Shown here: positions 57,847-64,000 of the stretch, piece after piece
Position numbering within the stretch: the first letter of the stretch is position 1
Layout of the letters: every line of letters starts with the position of its first letter
DNA from: Taudactylus pleione
Taxonomy: Eukaryota > Chordata > Amphibia > Anura > Myobatrachidae
Direction: 5' to 3'
Length of the DNA: 64,000 nt
Assembly (NCBI GenBank): GCA_031769625.1
Contig: JAUIMM010000636.1
Location: 2,631,501 to 2,695,500, forward strand
Translations under genes and position numbers: made by a program
Notes under the pieces: generated by a model
What the model was told of the DNA's origin: nothing
The model's database searches: none
What the model saw: the letters and a program-made list of their open reading frames with translations, nothing else

Positions 57847-59344
57847 TGCTAGGTACACACTTGTCCAATCCTCGGCAGATCAGACCACAGATCAGACTGT
57901 TTTTACAATCCTACTACACACCTACTTGCAGATTCTACATCCAATCATCGCTTCTCACTTGTCCAATTTTTCAGCAGATCTCAAATTTGTGTCTGCTGAA
58001 ACAGTCTGCTGAAAAAATACATTCACTGTGCAGGAAAGGGTATTTATTAATGAGGGGTTTAATTAATTATAATGGTGAATAGGGGGAGGTTAAGAATAAA
58101 TAATCTGACCATTGGAATGGGACAGGATTTCCGGTTTAAAAAAAAAACAAAATACAATGGCGGGGGGTTCCCCCCACAGAAGCATAACTAGCCCCAAGCT
58201 CTTTGAGCTGGTCCTGGTTCAAAAAATACAGAGAATAAAACATGTAGGGGTCCCCCATATTTGATGAACCAGCACCAGGATCTTGGAGCTGGAACTGGCT
58301 ATAAAAATACAAGGAATGGAACAAAACAAGTAAGGATCTCCCATATTTTCAGAACCAGCACCGGGCTCCACTAGCAGGTGGGCAATGCCACAGCCAAGGG
58401 ACACTCTTGCCTTGGTGACCCGGCCATAGCAATCAACCCCCTATCTAGTCAGCCCAGGCTAGGGATTCCTGGTGAAGTGGGGACCTCCCAAATAAAGGGG
58501 TCCCCCCTCTCCAGGACACCCAAGGTCAGGGATGAAGCCCGGGGCTATCCCCGGCACCCCTGGGCTGTGGGTGCCGAGTTGATAGTCCTTTATTAAAAAT
58601 GTAATATTGTATTTTACAGGTGGAACGACAGGTCCCAGCAAGGCTCCCCCACATGCTGGTACTTGGAGAACCACATGTACCAGCAGTCAGGGCATTAAGG
58701 GCTCGCTGGTGCCCATAGTACTCCTGTAATAAAAAAAGCAAATAAAAAACATAACATAATTTATTTTGCTGCAGCCTTTAAGTTCTTTTTCATGGCAGCC
58801 GTCCATCCAGGACTTTCCCCGGCGTTTTTGATCTTCAGGAGCTCTTCTGCATCCTCCTCCACCGTCGAACTGACACTCGCTAACTTGCACAGCATTAAAG
58901 GGCAAGGTGATAATGGCTTGTCGTGGCCATCTTGAATTTCCAAAATTGTGCCGTAATGCCATTTTTTAAATTGGAAGCCGTGCCTTCACCCCCAAAGTTA
59001 AACCACCTCCCACATCCTCCCGCTGCTGCCTCCCATGCAACCACCACCACGCCCAACACCGCCATTCCTGCTGCACCCGCTGCTGCCATTCTCGTCATGT
59101 CCCACGCTGATGGTGTGTTGGGCTGCAGGGACCGGATATCTCCACAGCCTACACACTACAACATTGACCGCCTAATCGGGTCTCCTAGTTTTTAAGCATG
59201 TTTAAAAACCAGGAGACCTGACAGGTGACCAGGATCTGGTCTGTAAATCTGTCGGCAACAGGTACACACTTGTCCTATGTCGGGCAGACCCATCGGTCAG
59301 GAGTCGGATCTCCTGAAGATTGGACAAGTGTGTACCAAGCTTTA
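57847..59344. mobile_element. Non-autonomous element with GGTACACACTTGTCCAATC termini, 1.5 kb
   Basis: TGCTAGGTACACACTTGTCC at the left and GGACAAGTGTGTACCAAGC at the right. A second left-type end, CAGGTACACACTTGTCC, lies at about 59259. The interior (58140-58700) contains repeated blocks such as CCCCCATATTT-x-GAACCAGCACC and GAGCTGG, and proline/glycine-rich chance frames. No transposase recognised. Confidence 0.6.
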
Positions 59345-59899
59345 GCCTGCCATTTAACCGCTGTACTTAGGCTAACATATTGTCCCAGCAGAGTGTAGAA
59401 ATTACTGCAGCCTGTGTTGGTAGTGGGAAGTTATTTCCACAGTCTGACGCTCATGGCCGGTCCATTTGAGGAAAATGTCTATGTCCAGGGAAATGCTTTA
59501 GGCATCCTGTCCTGTTGGAGCTGTGAAGTCTTTGTGGATGGTTATTAAGTTTTATTCTCTATTCTGAACCAAACCAGCATTTGCCTTTGCTTAAATTGAA
59601 TATTCACTGGTCCAATACCAGCCGTGAGTGGCAGACTTTCAGATGTACTGAATATTTGTTCAGATCAACTAAACTGTAAATATACAGATGTAAGTGGCTG
59701 ACGCTATGTTCCCTGTGAAGTCTAACGATAGACCCAGAATGCAGCCAGGAACAGGCCCCTCAAAAGTCTAATTGTATTGTGAAGTGGTTCCTGCGCTTCC
59801 TGTGATCTAATGAAAATCTTTTCTTGTTGGTATTTTTATCCAAAAAATATATGAAAAAGAAAAAGAAAATATATAGTGTAAAACCATAACAATGTTTTA
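59345..59899. other. Intergenic stretch, nothing assigned
   Basis: No structure seen. Confidence 0.45.
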
Positions 59900-61479
59900 T
59901 AAATCATGAAAGGTTGATATAAACTCACCCTTTAGAAGTAAGTTGTAGATGTTGGACCCAATTTTTACCATGGTCCTGTGGTGGTTGCAGAATGCAGTGC
60001 TGGCCTTTAAGGTGTGGTCTTCAATCCCTCCCAAATGTAGTGTTGTAAATGGGGAAATAAATACAACAAGCCTCCATGGTACAGATCAATTTACCCAATC
60101 CAAGATTTTACACAATATGCAGTGTACTCACCTTGAATGGGATATATTATACACCTTGGACATTAATTTTCTCATCGAAATGTCCGTCGGTATATTACTA
60201 TGGGTCCTTATACCCAGTCCAAAAATAATTGTGGATATAGACTAATTTCTTTATAAAAAAGTAATTTTATTTCTTAATCTGTATATGATAAAAAGGTCTT
60301 AGCGGTATGTAGTTAATTTCACCAGACCTCAAAAATACATACAACAATTTCTGTTTAAATAAAAATTTTAAATATATAAAAATGCAAAAATCAAAAAATA
60401 AATAAATAAAGCAAATATAATTCCAAATCTTAAAAGTAGAAAAAGGAGAAATGAATGAGTGGAGGATTCTAATAATGAATACCTAGCATCATGTTTCTCA
60501 GATCCTACGTCTGCTTCCTCAGGCTGATAAATGAGAAATGAACAACCTGGCCCTTAAGTAGGGAACTAAGGGCATGTTTAATTAAGTTTAATGTTGATTG
60601 ACAGGAGCTATAATGATGATTGACAGGAACTATGTGTTTTTAAATCTTAGCCAAAAAAACTTCTGAGTGTGTCTAAAACACCTCTGTAGTCATGTTAAAA
60701 ACTGCTGGGGACCATAAATCCCCAAAATATATATATAAAAATATAAAATGTGGAGGAGGGAGGGGTTATAATCACAAGATTGGGAGAGTAGTGAAATAAA
60801 TAGGCATTGCAGCATTGAGACAAGAAAGCCTCCCTAACACTATGGTGAATGTAATTCATTAACCAGGGAATAAACCTGGTAAGAAAAGGGGCAACCAGAT
60901 CAGCCCTGCGGTGTTCAACCCGTCGGTGCAAATGGTTGCCTAAATGTGCAAGGTGTATAATCTGGAATGAATGACAGTGGATGTGTCTATATGTACTAAG
61001 TGTAAAAAGGATGTGATTAAGAGTGAAAATGTGAGACCATAAGTATGCTTACATATCTAATGTAAAGAAACAAAAAAATTAGGTAATATCAGGAAATTAC
61101 TGTGTGAACCCTGTGCGTTAATGTAGTATGTGGACACTGTGTATTGTGTGTGCTGAAATCCACTATATGTAGTCATCATACAATGAAGGAAAATCAATAA
61201 ATCATATCATGATCATACTGAAAACAAATATATTAATATATGGAACATGTCAAAAAAATTATATCTTAATATATGTGACCTATCAAAACAATAATTTTTC
61301 ACAATCTGACCATACTGACTATATTGTGAGATAGTAAACATAGATAATAAATGCAGAGAACAAAAAGGTAAATACAATAGGACTGTCATCTGTACAAATT
61401 CAATCTGTAACGATAAATATAAATCTTTGAGAATATAAGGGAGAAAAAAGGGGGACCACAGAATCTAAAATCTAGGATA

Positions 61480-61800
61480 AAAGGTTTAGAGAAAAGCTAT
61501 CAAGTCTATATCAATGTTCAATCCTAAAGGGAAGAGTGTCTTCATTTTATAGATCCAATAGGTTGCTTTTTGAGACAATTTGTTTGCTCTATCACCTCCT
61601 CTCATCCCTAGATGGATCTGGTCGATGCCAATGACTTAGACCTTTGGGATAACTTGAAAGAACATCAAGAAAATGTTTGGAAACACTATGGGTGGCCAAG
61701 CCCTTCTTTATATTTAAAATGTATTCCTTGATCCTGTTTTTCAGAGGTCTGGATATTTTCCCAACATACTATAGTTTACATGGACATTCAAGTCAATATA
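61480..61800 (-). pseudogene. Penelope-like GIY-YIG endonuclease, frameshifted
   Basis: LECPCKL, a stop, then YVGKISRPLKNRIKEY, followed by HSVSKHF, and in another frame GMRGGDRANKLSQKATYW. The order of motifs is the same as in 52508-52819, including RGGDR and the YW after it, at clearly lower integrity. Confidence 0.65.
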
Positions 61801-61846
61801 TCACATAGTCACAGTTACAATGAATATTTTGTCTAATAGAATATTC

Positions 61847-62714
61847 TCATTTGTTCATGTTTGAAGCAAATTTATTAGTCTTGAGTCCATATTTACAGGA
61901 TATACATGAGGTGCATAAAAAGAAGCCTTTTTGGTGAATCTTTAACCAGTTTCCAGAAGTTTTATTAAGTGATGGTGGAACCATAGGGGCCAGAATGCTT
62001 TTAATGTTAGGAGCATTTCTGAAGATCACTTGTGGTTTGTTTGGAAGATGGGTGCCTAAAATTGGGTGACAAAGAAGAATGTTGGTGATTTTCTTTATAT
62101 TTTTGTATTGATCATTAAATCCTGTGATGAAGGGTATAGAGAGCTCTTTAGTTGTGGTGGTGATCTTTTCTGATAGTAAATCTTGTTGGTCTAGTCTTTC
62201 ACAGTCAGTTCTGCACTTTTCCAGAAGTGGTTCAGGATATCCTCTTTCTTTGAACCTATTAGATAAATATGTGGCCTGTTCTTTATATACTTCTAGATCT
62301 GTGCAGTTTTTCTTGATGTGCCTGAATGGACCCTTGGGGATATTATGTACCCATTGTGGGTTATGGCAGCTGGTGGGCATTAGATAATTGTTGGGGTCCA
62401 CAGGTTTGAAATGTGTTTTGGTTTTAATATGGCCTTGTTCATAGTAAATATCCAGATCTAAAAACACAAGATTATTTACTCACAGTGGACTCAAACTCGA
62501 GGGTAAGATCATTGGTGTTAAGATAATTTAAAAATTGTGCTAAAACACCTTCATTTCCCTTCCAAATAACAATTATATTATCGATATATCTTTGCCATAG
62601 GACCAGGTTTGCACCAAAGGGGTTGTTGTTCCATATTTTGTTGTATTCCCAATGTATTATGAATACATTTCCATAACTTGTTATCAACCTGGTCCCCATG
62701 GCCGTGCCTTGCAT
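61847..62714 (-). pseudogene. Penelope-like reverse transcriptase C-terminal part and linker
   Basis: Two overlapping frames joined by a frameshift near 62468. The first (62472-62714) starts at the QGTAMG block (family QG-x-x-MG) and contains RYIDNIIVIW, where the family has Y-x-DD, so the second catalytic Asp is lost. The second (61847-62467, 206 codons) starts FLDLDIYY, continues through the thumb-like region (SNRFKERGYP), and ends in the linker GFFLCTSCISCKYG. Penelope reverse transcriptases are related to telomerase. Confidence 0.75.
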
Positions 62715-62839
62715 TTGCAGATAAAATTGTTTTAAGAGTTTAAAATAATTGTGACTTAAGATGAATAAAATACTGTCCTAGATAAGAGAAATCTGTTCTT
62801 CATGTAATTGATTCTCCTTATCCAAGAAGAATTTTGTAG

Positions 62840-63355
62840 ATTTGATTACTTGATGAGGTCTAATGCAGGAGCATTTTTATTATTATTTTATTTTAAACTC
62901 TTAAAACAATTTTATCTGCAAATACAGGGCATGGCCATGGGGACCAGGATTGCACCAAGTTATGCAAATCTATTCATGGGACATTGGGAATACAACAAAA
63001 TATGGAACAACAACCCATTTGGTGCAAACCTGATCCTATGGCAAAGATATATCGTTGATATAATTTTTATTTGGAAGGGAGATGAAGGTGTTTTAGCGCA
63101 ATTTTTAAATTATGTTAACACCAATGATCTTAATCTCAAGTGTGAGCCCACTGTGAGTAAAAATAATATTGTGTTTTTAGATCTGGATATTTACCATGAA
63201 CAAGGACATATTAAAACCAAAACACATTTCAAACCTGTGGACCCCAACAATTATCTAATGCCCACAGCTGCCTATCCAGCCTATCCAGAAGCATTCTTCA
63301 ACCTGTTGTCACAAGATAATGTGATTTTTACATTTACTTTGAATGTAATCCTAAC
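62840..63355 (+). pseudogene. Penelope-like reverse transcriptase fragment, opposite orientation
   Basis: A frame of 183 codons is open from 62808. QGMAMGTRIAPSYANLFMG is the canonical motif and better kept than in the neighbouring copy. RYIVDIIFIW replaces the Y-x-DD box. The homology runs to DPNNYLMPT, then is lost, so the linker and endonuclease are missing. It starts at nearly the same protein position as the minus-strand copy, giving a head-to-head arrangement. Confidence 0.75.
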
Positions 63356-63570
63356 CTAACTTTTAAAACCCTTAAAACTCCAAATATGTCTTGGAAGAAA
63401 ATGTAATTGCAACAATAGCTGTAATAGAGCAGGATTGTACATGTACACTTCCTCCCACCCATGGCTAAAAGCCAATTTAATTTTACAAAGGAGATGTCTG
63501 AAGTTTCTTATACTACCAATACAGGGAGCTGATCTTAGCACTAGATCTCCTTTTTAATATAAAAGTTGAA

Positions 63571-63600
63571 TAACAATAATAATAATAATAATAATATTAC

Positions 63601-63641
<41 letters not shown>
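63571..63641. repeat. (AAT)n microsatellite
   Basis: About 23 AAT units with one interruption; gives a poly-Asn chance frame. Confidence 0.95.
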
Positions 63642-63642
<1 letters not shown>

Positions 63643-63843
63643 TTACAGAGAATTAAAGCCTAATTATAATATGGTTTGTTTAGAAAATATAATTAATGGT
63701 TTTTTTATCCTAGTTTTACAACACCTATCTCACAGATGCAAATGTATAGGAGCATTTTTAAATGTAGAAGCATGGCGTACAGTAGGAAGACCTAAACCAA
63801 TGTGGGATGTGTGGGATATTTTCACTTTACGCTCCCTCTAAGA

Positions 63844-64000
63844 CAGAGGTTCCCAAACTTTGCCCTCAAGGCACCCTAACAGTCCAGATTTTAAGGATAT
63901 CCATGGTTGAGTGCAGATAGTCAAATCAAAAGACAGAGATGCTAATTAAGTCACTTGTGCCCAAGCATAGGTACCCTTAAAACATGGACCTTTAGGTGCC
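63844..64000 (+). mobile_element. hAT-like element, left end, cut by the window edge
   Basis: CAGAGGTTCCCAAACTTTGC is a Charlie-like hAT terminus. The right end lies beyond the window. Confidence 0.55.

Larger units (their letters stand above)
59900..62800 (-). mobile_element. Penelope-like retroelement remnant (minus strand)
   Basis: Minus-strand order: end of reverse transcriptase (62472-62800), linker (61847-62467), GIY-YIG domain (about 61480-61800), then about 1.5 kb of non-coding 3' region that includes CCTGAGGAAG and GAGAAAC (60490-60525), a decayed version of the hammerhead-like block. It is 5'-truncated near 62800, where it meets a second copy facing the other way. The left boundary is approximate. 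Confidence 0.65.

Overview
The window reads as intergenic DNA from a vertebrate with a large, repeat-dense genome. An anuran amphibian is my inference, from the mix of Penelope-like elements, Tc1/mariner, Harbinger-type and hAT-type non-autonomous elements, a Ty3/Gypsy element and an old retrovirus. I find no host protein-coding gene, no structural RNA gene and no CRISPR. The only clearly intact reading frame is a Tc1-like transposase of 348 codons on the minus strand (53933-54979), inside an element with long inverted terminal repeats and a TA duplication. All other recognisable coding sequence is broken.

Layout. 1-10.4 kb: a GC-rich element made of consecutive hairpins (587-1092), a small MITE, a decayed gamma-type endogenous retrovirus (about 4850-8010) and a DNA element holding a higher-order minisatellite. 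11.6-13.8 kb: remnants resembling Penelope untranslated ends. 16 kb: an element filled with telomere-like CCCTAA units, with a second copy reversed at 35.9 kb. 17.7-20.9 kb: a hAT-type element swollen by minisatellites. 21.1-27.3 kb: one hAT-type element carrying several insertions, among them a retroelement-like insertion with 720-bp inverted arms and a 14-bp target duplication. 27.3-29.8 kb: CpG-rich elements and a Harbinger MITE. 32.8-34.8 kb: a 705-bp tandem repeat. 43.4-47.8 kb: a four-level nest (MITE, then a Gypsy element, then two hAT-type elements). 49.8-50.3 kb: second hairpin-chain element. 50.4-53.2 kb: Penelope-like element with a GIY-YIG endonuclease and a hammerhead-like motif. 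53.7-55.3 kb: Tc1. 57.8-59.3 kb: a larger non-autonomous element. 59.9-63.4 kb: two Penelope-like copies head to head.

Sequence between these elements is AT-rich and carries nothing I can assign. The genes do not form a pathway; the window records successive insertions. Target duplications read directly from the sequence (2 bp TA; 3 bp for Harbinger-like elements; 8 bp for hAT-like; 8-9 bp for the telomere-like element; 14 bp for the retro-insertion) fix many boundaries exactly and show the order of nesting.
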